From NCBI GenBank assembly GCA_020740775.1, contig JAHEWK010000018.1, positions 992,001-1,056,000 of the forward strand: a stretch of 64,000 bases of DNA. The letters are read 5' to 3'. The DNA comes from Ilyonectria destructans (taxonomy: Eukaryota > Ascomycota > Sordariomycetes > Hypocreales > Nectriaceae). Position 1 is the first letter of the stretch. The number at the start of each line of letters is the position of its first letter. Below the pieces are notes generated by a model that was not told the DNA's origin, ran no database searches, and worked only from the letters and a program-made list of their open reading frames with translations. The translations under genes and the position numbers were made by a program. This document shows, piece after piece, positions 41,701 to 51,503 of the stretch.

Positions 41701-43644
41701 GGATCAGCCAATACCCCTCCCAGAGACGGATTAACGGGTTAGTGGTGAACTTACTGCTTTGCTCGGACAGCACCACAGTCCACATTGTCGATGGTGTTCT
41801 CCCATTGATACCGCCTAACAGCGAAGTCCCAGGTTGAAGCATCCCTCTCTGAGGTGTTCTTTCACCTGTGATTATGAAAACTGGCGTCTCCAGAGTCGGT
41901 TGGGATTCAGCCACTTTCGATAGAAACACGGGATTCGATGAGCCGCTGGAGTAAACGAAGGCATTGGGGCGCCAGTCTTGTTGGTCCACCAATTTGATGA
42001 GAGCCCAGTCCAGGTCCAGTTCACCAGATTCGTCGAGCTCATGAGGTGTAGGGAACAACGCGAGAATCTCTCCGGCCTCTCTAGTTTGGTCACTGGTCTG
42101 TATTTGATTGCCACATGAGTCATCCGCAACCGTTGAGCGGCTGTCAATGGGATCTAGCTCCCCCTCGTCATCTTCTGAAAGGCTCTCATACTCGACATCG
42201 TCGATGAAGAAGTCGCCATCTTCTAGCAATGCATCGGAAGGATCGGTGTCGGAGCCATAGAGAGGCTCCTCATCGAAGACAAGAAGCTCTGCAGCCTCAT
42301 TCACGGAAGCACCGGCGCTAGAACGGCCGACTGACCGGCAGTCGGACATCTCCTCGCTGTAAAGCGTCTCCATCGGCTCGAATAGTCTGAATGCGTGCAT
42401 TGAGGTGGTGGCATAGAACTCCGAGTCTATCTTGATCACGCAACCCAAGGTGGAGAAGCTAGATTCACTACCGAGAAGCTCAACGACGGAGCCGCACATG
42501 GTTAATGCTGGCACTATGTGCGGATGAGTCCCTGAATGTTGTGGCGGCATGTTCAGTATCCGGACGGATTCTTGACCCCAGTACAGAGTCCTAGGTATGC
42601 GTTGACGCCAAAAGTACAAGTTGAAGAATGGTCTATGGTCTTCTTCGATGGCCGACGCCTGGCTCCCACTCCATGGATATTTCCGAGCCGGCCGACGAAG
42701 GCAGTATTGGTACTTGAGTTCCTTGCTCATCAAGAGGCCTTTCAGGTCCTTGAATTCGCTGTGGCGGCAGAAAACAAGCATCGACGGATGCGAATCCCCG
42801 GATGAGGTTCCGCACAACTTGAGGGTGTAGTCGATGTAATGGAGGTTCTCCCTTAGCCGAGGATGCTCCTTGATGTTGTGCCGAAATATGTTGACTATTT
42901 CTCGATATCTCTCGTCAAACGCCGCACCGACGACTGCGCTGCTGTGAGGGTAAACAAATGTTGTCGGCGAGCAGCCAGGAATTTGTACTGGCCCCCGGAA
43001 AGGATCGTCTGGAAGTTTCGCGAATACCTCGTGAGACACCGTGGAGATGTCGTTTTCGTGTTGTCCTTCACCGAACGACAAACGGGCAGAGCCTAAACTG
43101 GAGCCAGGGAAATGGTCAGTACTGGAACTAGTCTCAGACTCGCTCCCCGTGACTTCTAAGGAGGGTGATGGAGTTGGGTTTGGTGTCGGAGTGCCAACGC
43201 CCGAATACTGAGGAGCAGAGAAGCGATCGCTTGATATGTTTCCGTTGTCCCCATTTCCAGCGTCTGACTTCGTATGCGTGTTGCCCGGAACCGTATTGTA
43301 ACCTTCGCAGTCCGCAGCGGCAGGGCTTCGCGACTCGGAGATGGCATCCGCCGGTGTTTCTGCACAGCTAGAGGCCGTTTTGGTCGGCGGGCGTGTGTCG
43401 GTCGGAGGGCTTGTGCGAGTCGAAGACAACGCCAAGGCGCGCCTCCAAATGGCGAGTTGCGGGATCTGGCTCTGAAAGGATTGAAGGGAAGACAGGAGAT
43501 CGGATGGTTTCTCGAAAGGCTTCTCGTGTAGCCGAGACGACCTGTTTGTAATTTGTTAGGATCAACCTACCATGTGAAAAAGTCTCGATTTCGTTGAACA
43601 ACGCACTTGTCTGTTGGCGCTGGGCCTCTAAGAACATTCACCAT
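38675..43644 (-). CDS. Trypsin-like protease / coiled-coil / ubiquitin-like domain protein
   Basis: Four exons, 43644-43607, 43541-41755, 41696-39313 and 39226-38675, joined in frame to about 1,586 residues. Residues ~210-640 hold a trypsin-like domain with a complete candidate triad: His ~395 (FYATTSMHAF), Asp ~524 (ELDLDWALIKL) and Ser 618 (LKRGDSGSIVVD). A long disordered region and a charged coiled coil (KVEEERARMYGEIMKKVEEK) follow. A ubiquitin-like domain straddles the last intron (FKDALGRKFSFPFHLCLTW...EGHYDLIGPDAEIILP...QPDW). After MWPMEK the frame seems wrong: a neighbouring frame gives the typical Pro/Gly/Met-rich tail (PPGMSPIGRRPGVSPPGRLQ ...GGGPNIINV) and ends at 38775, so one base is probably missing in the T5 run at 39050-39054. 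As written, the protein ends in mariner-derived sequence. Intron 2 has two in-frame acceptors nine bases apart. Confidence 0.78.
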
Positions 43645-43966
43645 AGTGATCTCACTCCGAGACTGTTGATTGTATGCGATGGCAGAGCAGGACTCAGTGA
43701 CCAGTCTGTCTGATTCTTGAGTATTCCCAAGTTGTCGAGTCGTGTTTTATCAGCGTTACCCCGCAGGTAAGAAGTGGTGGGATGGGCTTACAAGCCTTGC
43801 ATCTGGTGGTGGCAGTGCGATGCTCGCCTCACTCTTCCAGCCAATCCTTCCCAGCATTGCCCAGGACGGGTGGGTCATATAAAACACCGCGTCACCCTAC
43901 CGCACGAGGTTGAAATCGTACCTAATTCCATATCCATCTTCACGCGTTTCCATGACAAGTTAAGCA
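43645..43966. promoter_or_regulatory. Divergent intergenic region (shared promoter)
   Basis: Only about 320 bases separate the start codons of the trypsin/ubiquitin-like gene (leftward) and the membrane-anchored gene (rightward). Such a short head-to-head spacing could allow joint regulation; no specific site was identified. Confidence 0.45.
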
Positions 43967-45151
43967 ATGCTCCGACCAACTGAGACTGAACGCCAAGATA
44001 TAGTAAGGGCTGTATTCGGCGAGAGTCTAACCGACCATGCCAACAGCTCCAGATTCAAAGCCTACTTCAATCACTATTGTTCCGTTGTCTGCCCAGCCTC
44101 TTCAGGGAATGCTGTGGTCGAGATCGACAGTCCGGCCCTTGGGAGCCATGCCGACGTTCTCAATTGTGTCGAGATCATCGTCCAGGACCCCAAAATCTCA
44201 TTCAACGAATTCGTCACCCAGGCAGTTGCTTCCAAGTCTGCAGAAGCCAGTCTGAGAGAGAAAGAACACGTAGCCAGAGTGGCAGCCGAGGTTGCTTTTG
44301 CCGTCAACTGCACGCTCAGAGATTATTACTCGGATAATTTCGTAGATGACGGTTCTCGCCACATCAAGTGGGAAGGGGATGACTCTTTTCTCTCTTTCAT
44401 CGAGAATGCTTTCAAGTTGGGCTCACAACAAATACAAGCACCTGAACAGCAGCGGCGGCGAGAAGAAACGATGACGCGCAAGACATCCCTCAAGGCTTGG
44501 AAACTCACCAAGAGATACGGCATCAAAATTAGGGGCACAGATAATCTGGTGGAACATCTTGCGTTGGACCTCAAGACAATGACGCTCAAAGTCTTCCATC
44601 AAGTATCTTTTCTGAGGGCTCATCTGGCGAAGAGCAAGCAGGAGCCACTGGACCTCAATTTTGAGGAGAGTTTAAGAAGGCAAGGCGCTCCGTAAGACAT
44701 CTGACCGTCCTTTACTGACTGCTTGGGTAGAGGGACACTGCCACCGAGGCTTCTCCTTGAGACTCTACTGACATTTCATGACGTCTTGTTTCCGGTGGCT
44801 AGCGTACGCGACAAAAAGTCGCGTGCAGCCCTGGAGACTATGATACAAAGGCAGGGCTTTGATGCCGAGGGAAGATGGATTGAATTCGTTCGGGCTACTC
44901 CCGCAGAGATGACGTTCGAATACTGGGGCGACCGTCTATCGGCTCTGCACGATGTTGTGAAACGACCTCCACCAGCGAATGCTGTAGTCGCCTGGTTTGA
45001 GAGGCATACGTCAGAGAGGAATGCTCTAACTGTAGCCATTGTGGGCCTGTTTTTATCCGTGCTCTTTGGATTGTTATCCTTCATTGTTGGGTTACTTCAA
45101 CTTATTTTGGCTTGGATGGCCTATAAGTACCCTCCAACTACAAATTCTTGA
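43967..45151 (+). CDS. Protein of unknown function with C-terminal membrane anchor
   Basis: Two exons, 43967-44691 and 44731-45151 (39-bp intron, GTAAGA donor, TTACTGAC branch, GGGTAG acceptor), giving 381 residues; the joined text reads RRQGAPGTLPPRLLLETLLT. The start MLRPTETERQDIVRAVFGES sits in good context (AGCAATGCTC). The protein is largely helical, soluble-like up to ~residue 345, and ends in one long or two short hydrophobic helices (NALTVAIVGLFLSVLFGLLS followed by FIVGLLQLILAWMAY) with a short polar tail. That fits a tail-anchored or membrane-associated protein. I recall similar uncharacterised proteins in Sordariomycetes but no function. Confidence 0.75.
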
Positions 45152-45843
45152 ATCATGAGAGCAGTTGAAGTTTTGAGTTTTGGTCTAGAAATCGTGAATG
45201 ATCCACTTAAGTCTGCTCTTCTAGAATGGCAACCGAAAAGAAGTGAGATTTGAAGTGTGACGTGATTTTCGTCCATCAGGCTAGCCTGACAGTTATTAAA
45301 ATTCCACTGTGCTTAGTATCACAGTACGACCTTCAAAAACATAATCAGCTGAAGCTTCCAGTTGTTAGAGCGCAAATTCAGGATTCCAGCCGACTGCTCC
45401 AAGGAAGCCTGGATCATGAATAAACGCGCATGAATTAACCCTTGCCTCAACTAACACGAGCTAACTTAGTCAGTGCCTAACTTGCCCAATTTAAGATGTC
45501 CACTCCAAATTCAACGGGTCAGATCCGACAATGTTTAGCAACAAGAGGAAGTCTGACTTACGAAGACTGTGGTAAGACTTGATGGAGGAAACGAGTACAT
45601 TGGTTGTGTGTTGATAGTTGAGAATTTTCTAGACCACAATTTTTCACATTTAGCAGTCATCTTGAGACGAGTTTGACCTCATTTCCTGTTTTCCTAGATA
45701 CCCTGACTTTCCTTACGATATTGTCATGTCTCACGACATCCCGGTCCCAGACATCAAGGCTGACTCGTCGTATTATTAATCCGGTCCGGACCCGCTTATC
45801 AAACGAGCCCCTAAACCAAACAATTCACGATCTTGTCTGGTGA
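45152..45843. other. Intergenic region
   Basis: About 690 bases; promoter of the F-box-like gene. No supported gene. Confidence 0.6.
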
Positions 45844-47475
45844 ATGGACACCCTGCCTAAAAACCCCAAGTTGCACCACCCCAGAATTCAATCACGATTG
45901 ATCTCCCCCAGAAAACACTCGCTTTGCTCGCTCTGCGACCTGCCACTGAAACAAGTACTCATTATGTATCTCCCCCCAGAAGTCAGGTTTGAGATTGCTT
46001 CTCGATTTTTGTTATTGGAACTTGACCCTTGGTTCTACTCGGATTTTGGGTCCGCATATAACGAATTCATGAGATTATCAGCAAAGGAAAATCCGTTCAA
46101 CAGATTTTCTCTCTTCCGTCCTAACCCTCAGGTTAGGGTTTTGCTTATGTTGCGGCTCGTCTCGCGCGACTGGCACCAGACGGCCACAATCCTGCTGCGG
46201 GAACATTTTTGGTGGCCTCTCAAGTTTGATTCCAGGTCGTCTTTGGAAAGGGGAGTATCTTGCTGTCTTCCAAGTGAGGAGAGTTCGTCCACCACTACCC
46301 CTTGGCCATTGTCGCATCAGTTTGTTACAAAACTAAACATCACTGAAATGGGGGGTGTTTTGACATTCCGGCGATGCTACTACTATGACAATGACCTGGT
46401 TCAGCGAGTGGGTGGCGATGCACCGTATGCTGAACGTCATACGTTCAAAGATGAGCCGCTAAGACGTCAGGACAGAACTCAAATGGAGCTCCATTACGAC
46501 AAATCCAGCGAGCATGAGCTTTTGCGTAATCTGTTCAACGCCCTTGAAACGATCGAAGCATTCAGTATCTCTTTCCCGGGAGCTGAATCTGGCAATGGGT
46601 ACGACTATGACGAGGCCCAGTGTTACGATATGCAGGCAATCCACGAAATGGCCGTAACCTTCCAACATGGACTGAACTCGCCTGCCTTTCAGCATCTTGT
46701 TGACCTGCGCCTTGATCTTCCATGTACGAAAGATGTTGAACGCTTCACAAAGGTCATGTCAAAGGATGCGCGTGATCGACTGAGGCACCTGCGCATATGG
46801 ATCACGGACGAGACGGGCCGAGATGGAAATGACGGGATTGAAAACACGGGCGACACGGAAGAAGAAGGTGTTGCTGATGGAGACTCGGCATGGGATGGAA
46901 TCCCCCCGAGTAATTTACAGGCGGAATTTCCGAATAGAAGACACCAAAGCGCTGTTTGGGACTTTGTGGGATCTTGTCCAAACCTTGAGTCTCTTTCCAT
47001 ATCAGGGACGCATTTCCTTGACTTGGATCAGCTCAACTGGATCAAGTCATCCGGCTCTAGAGGTCTTCGACTTCTGTCACTCCATCGAGTCTGGACAAGC
47101 ATATCCTCGATTATAGAGCTACTACGGGCTCACCCAACATTCGATGGCCCCCCACAGTTGCGAGGTATCACCTTATGCAAGGTCAAGGTTCATACCAATG
47201 GTGGAAAATGGTCCAGCTTATTTGCCTACTTGAGAGAGAACTGTACCGACCTCAATTTCGGCAGGATGGATCAGCTCACCTATTTTGAGAACCATGAGAA
47301 CTTTAGCTTTAACAACAGGATATGGGAGAACTATAACGCGATTTGGACTGAAAACGAGGAAGATTGGGATGAGTTGCGAAGTTTGACGCGACATCTCGTC
47401 CAAAGGGCGGGCGGAAGTAAATATTATCCCAAAGAGCTTTCGGAAATGATACTCGAGGATGACGAGGAAGAGTAA
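45844..47475 (+). CDS. F-box-like hypothetical protein
   Basis: Single exon, 543 residues. An F-box-like stretch is seen at ~residues 40-110 (MYLPPEVRFEIASRFLLLEL ...RVLLMLRLVSRDWHQTA), where L-P-x-E-V and the later L-R-L-V-S-R-x-W are the usual landmarks. The rest resembles the irregular leucine-rich C-terminal part of fungal F-box proteins (HLVDLRLDLPCTKD, CPNLESLSISGTHFLDLDQL, LRLLSLHRVWTSISSIIELL). F-box proteins act as substrate adaptors of SCF ubiquitin ligases; the target is unknown. A methionine 40 codons downstream (MYLPPEV) could be an alternative start. Confidence 0.72.
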   Translation: MDTLPKNPKLHHPRIQSRLISPRKHSLCSLCDLPLKQVLIMYLPPEVRFEIASRFLLLELDPWFYSDFGSAYNEFMRLSAKENPFNRFSLFRPNPQVRVLLMLRLVSRDWHQTATILLREHFWWPLKFDSRSSLERGVSCCLPSEESSSTTTPWPLSHQFVTKLNITEMGGVLTFRRCYYYDNDLVQRVGGDAPYAERHTFKDEPLRRQDRTQMELHYDKSSEHELLRNLFNALETIEAFSISFPGAESGNGYDYDEAQCYDMQAIHEMAVTFQHGLNSPAFQHLVDLRLDLPCTKDVERFTKVMSKDARDRLRHLRIWITDETGRDGNDGIENTGDTEEEGVADGDSAWDGIPPSNLQAEFPNRRHQSAVWDFVGSCPNLESLSISGTHFLDLDQLNWIKSSGSRGLRLLSLHRVWTSISSIIELLRAHPTFDGPPQLRGITLCKVKVHTNGGKWSSLFAYLRENCTDLNFGRMDQLTYFENHENFSFNNRIWENYNAIWTENEEDWDELRSLTRHLVQRAGGSKYYPKELSEMILEDDEEE

Positions 47476-48519
47476 ATGACGTGGGACAGCCTTTGCGTGC
47501 CTCAATTGGGCCCAGCACTTGATCTTCTAGATGCTTTTTGTTGCAGCATACGTGTACAGTTGTGGCGTGACTAGTCCTCTCAGCCGCTCTTAGAGGAGAC
47601 GGTGTGCACTCCCTGTGGATTCTAGCAGCTAGCTAATATGTTCTGATTTGAGCGTTCCTAGTTCCGTGCAGTGAATGCGTATTGCAGGGGTCTAACTCGC
47701 ACAGGCTGATACGGATCTATAGGTCACGCTTCGTGAAGAAGCAGGCTGCAAGCCACTCTTCTTCCTCTCCTATCACAATATGCGGTGAGACGGTGAGACA
47801 GGCGGTGGGGGACTTTTGGGATAGCTGGTCGCTATCCGGGTGGTGACAGGGATAAATAGGGGAGGAAGCCGCACACAGAGAGAGGGGAGGAATCATGGCA
47901 TCTTTCTAGAGAAACCTTTTCCTTTTTGTCAGAGAGATAGCAGTGTCAAGGACCTTGTTCTTCGCAAAGTTAATAAAGACCTTTGCCCCTATTTTGAGAG
48001 CTTTTTACGAGACATGTTACGAGAGCCTTTACGATCCTTGTCCGACCACAATCTTCGACATCGCCAATTGACCGGCTGCCGCAGGCATCCTCGAAGCCTT
48101 GCCACTATCTTTTCCTGTGGCTGATCCGATAAAGCATCTAATTAAATGGTTCTCTATTAAGAGGTCTAAGCCGCAGATCTGTCTGACCACATACGCGTAG
48201 TCTGCTGCGGCTTCGGGCCGACCTTGTAAGACACCTGTGCGACGCTTTTCTGGGCATCCCTCTAAAAGAGGCTGTTAAGTTGGGGATTGGTTATTGGCTC
48301 TTTCCACCGCTAAAACGGGGATACTTAATCTACGTAAGGCACCAAGACACTCAGCTCAGAGCCCGTTCCAGCTGCAAACTCACCATCTCCTTATTTTCCC
48401 CGCCTTCTCTCCCACTTCTCTCCCACTTCTCCCTTGCCTTCTCTTCCACCATCGACTTCAGTATCTCGCACCATATAAATCTGCACCCGCCCCTAGGTGT
48501 GATTAATACACGGTTTAGG
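47476..48519. other. Intergenic region
   Basis: About 1 kb. No supported gene. Purine-rich stretches near 47860-47895 and pyrimidine-rich CTTCTC tracts just upstream of 48520 are visible; the latter is a plausible promoter and leader for the NACHT gene. Confidence 0.55.
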
Positions 48520-51503
48520 ATGGATCCTATGACAGCGCCTACGGTGGCAACTAGCGTCATTGCCTTCGTCGAGTTTGGCGGAAAATTGATCGGGCGGTAC
48601 TTTGAGGTTCGAGAGACAACGAAAGGACAGCCCCCAGATTTGCTCCGTCTGAAAGAAGCCACCCAAGAGCTCAAGACCGTCGCCTCTGACGCCCAGAAAA
48701 GTCTCAAGGAACTGAACTCAAGTCAATCCAAGTACTCTGGCTCCTTCGACAGTATTTTACACGATTGTGTCGACGCGGAAAAATATCTAAATGCGTCTTT
48801 AGAAAAGTTAACAGCAAACCCAAATAGTCGGCTGACATACCGAGGATCACAGGCCATAGTAGCGATCAAGAGCCTGTGGTCAGAAAGCGATACTAAGAAA
48901 TGGAATGAGAAGCTCAGCAGAATAAAGCAGCGAGTCAAAATGAACGTGTTGATGTGTCTATGGCAAGTCGAAAGTTCTATCTTGAAAACTATCTGCGATG
49001 GGAAAGTTAACCATTAGCTAGGGACGAGGCGAGGCAGACTCATGAGCTCGCAGTGGGTATTGACGAAGGGGTTGGCCATGTCCTCGAATCCGTGAGGTAC
49101 ATCGAAACCACTATGAATGCCTTCTAGGGGGATTTCAAGAAAATTACGACAGGCAGGAAGTTGGCCGATTCTTCGGAGGAGGAGAGGCTCACTGATGCCA
49201 TTTGGGCTTCGACCTCCCTCCTGGACCTAAAGAGGCCTACAGGAAAGCCAGCGCCGCCTAAAAAGCCTCCCCATATTTCAGTGGTTCACGACCCTGAGCT
49301 AAATGAGAACCCAATCTTTGAGAAGGTTTTGAAGAGTCTCAAGTTCAATGGGATGTCTGAGCGCGGTGATAGGACCACAAGCGCGCACCCCAAAACTTTC
49401 GATTGGCTATTCACGACGCAAACTAATCAGGATAAGCCGGTTAATCTACCGTTAGATGCAAAATCCATGAACTTTCTGCAGTGGCTTCAATCACAGAACG
49501 ATACCATCTTCTGGATAACGGGCAAGCCAGCTTCGGGGAAGAGCACTCTGATGAAATTCATCTTGACACACGGCTCTCTGTACGACCATCTTCGTGTATG
49601 GGCTGGCGAAGCCACACTGATAGTCGCCAGCTTTTACTTCTGGGGGCCGGGATCGACGATCCAGAAGTCACGGGTGGGCCTTCTCAGATCACTCTTGTAC
49701 CAACTCCTTGTCCAGCAACCTGAGCTATGCGAGTTGGTGACGGCCAGACGTTGGGCATTCTTCTCCCAGGTCGGTATCAATGCCAAGTCTCCGGAGTGGG
49801 AATGGACTGAGTTGCGAAGGTGCCTCGAGCGCTTTGCCAACCAGATTAAAAACACCTCACGGCTTGCTTTGTTAGTCGACGGACTCGACGAATATGACGA
49901 GATAGGGGACCAGGATCGGCCCCAAGACGAGGACGAGGATGATTACCAGGCCCAAAATCAAGCTCAAGAAGAGATGATAAGCTTTCTCAAAACACTGCAC
50001 GAGGATTACAATCCCAAAATATGCGTCTCCAGTAGGACATGGCCCATCTTCTCCGATGCTTTCTCGCAGAACCCTTCCTTGAAAATGGAAGCGCTCACTC
50101 AGACTGATATTGATATTTACGTCGATGACCATTTCAGCAAGGGTCGTGCAATCCAGGATCTCCGGCTGTCCGAACCGAAAACAATCGAAAAGCTGACAGA
50201 GGAAGTTAAAAATGAGGCTGAAGGTGTATTCCTTTGGGTCGTCCTAGTGGTCGAACAACTCGTCATCACAGCTCGAAACTGCCCTCTGCCTTCTGCGCTG
50301 AGAAAAAAGTTCAGCGAGTTGCCCAAGGGGCTAGAAAGGCTGTACCAGAGTATACAATCCAACATCAAAGGCGCCGAGAAGAGCAATGCATCCAGGTTGT
50401 ATCAACTTATCATAGAGTGGAAGTCGACAGTGAACAGCCAAATTGAGGCCGGCTTCCTGTGGCTGTCGCTTGAGTGTGCGGACCCAACAAGGAAGATGGT
50501 ATACCGGGGGGCCTCTGAGGACGAACGCATAATCCAGCCACTCAAGCGGCTACTTGACGGGTGCACACAAGGGCTTCTATAAGCCTCGGCTTCACATGAC
50601 GGTTCAGGTTACGAATACAAGCGCTGGACAGTTGATTTCCTCCATCGCACAGTCTTTGACTGGCTACGTAAGAAGGACAACTGGACCACCATCTGCTGCG
50701 ACGGCCCTTCCGACTTCAACCCCATCCTTACACTCATCGCCATCCTAGCCAGCCAATTGCGCGAGTCAATGCAGCCAGCTGACAGAGCAGCACCCGCCAC
50801 TCCAAGCTTCATTCTGAAGAGGGATCTGATCCTTCGGATCCTGAAGCTCTCGAGTAAGATCGAGAACACGCCAGAGAGTAGGAGTAAACTTGTCACCATC
50901 CTCGATCAAGTGGCTACGGAATGGCTCTTGCCTGTTGAGGCCTCCCAGTGGTTTGAGGGGACGATGGTCGAGACTCGGAACCGTTTGCTTGTTAACGGTC
51001 GCGCCACCACTTTGGCAGCCGCCTGGTGTTGTCTGCCGCTCCTCAGGGCGAAGGTGGAGGCCGATCCGACTATATTACGCAAAAGGAACCCGCTGCGTAA
51101 TATCAAGGTGGCTCTCTTCAACAGACCCAGACCCATCTCTCTCCTTGAGGCGTCGGCTTTGAGCTGGGTTTCGAGAAGCATGTTAAGTCTGCCCGAGTGG
51201 GATAATCCATTGCGTAAAAAGGGCCATGGTCCAGCACGGATGCTTACCAAGTGGCACATTTACCTGCGGCTGGAGACGGTTAAGTTCCTGCTCCAGAATA
51301 ATGCCAAGCCGGATCGCTCGTTCAAGAAACGGGTAAAGACGTATGCGCAGCGCAGCCAGGGCACTGCCTCGCTTGAACATATATATTGGTCGTTAGTAGA
51401 CGAATTGTTTGACAACAAATCCAATTTGACCTCTTATAATGTTAGGCAAAGGCTATTGCTGGAAGTCGATGAACTTCCTCCGAAAGACTTTCCGGAGCTT
51501 TAG
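48520..51503 (+). pseudogene. NACHT-type STAND (NLR-like) gene with two in-frame stops
   Basis: From the ATG at 48520 (MDPMTAPTVATSVIAFVEFG) a helical N-terminal domain typical of fungal STAND proteins runs to a stop at 49017. A second frame continues from about 49023 (DEARQTHELAVGIDEGVGHV), meets TAG at 49125-49127, then continues through the NTPase: Walker A WITGKPASGKST and Walker B LALLVDGLDEYD. A TAA at 50580-50582 interrupts the same frame, which goes on as ASASHDGSGYEYKRWTVDFL HRTVFDW and ends at 51503. Sequence on both sides of each stop is protein-like, so these are breaks, not gene ends. The link between the first and second parts needs an intron I could not place. No ankyrin, WD40 or TPR repeats follow. 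NACHT proteins are signal-transducing switches in incompatibility and possibly immunity. Confidence 0.75.

Noticed and set aside
47840..48124. Possible LTR or retroelement piece with a 94-codon frame
   Set aside because: No matching second LTR, no primer site and no retroelement protein motif.
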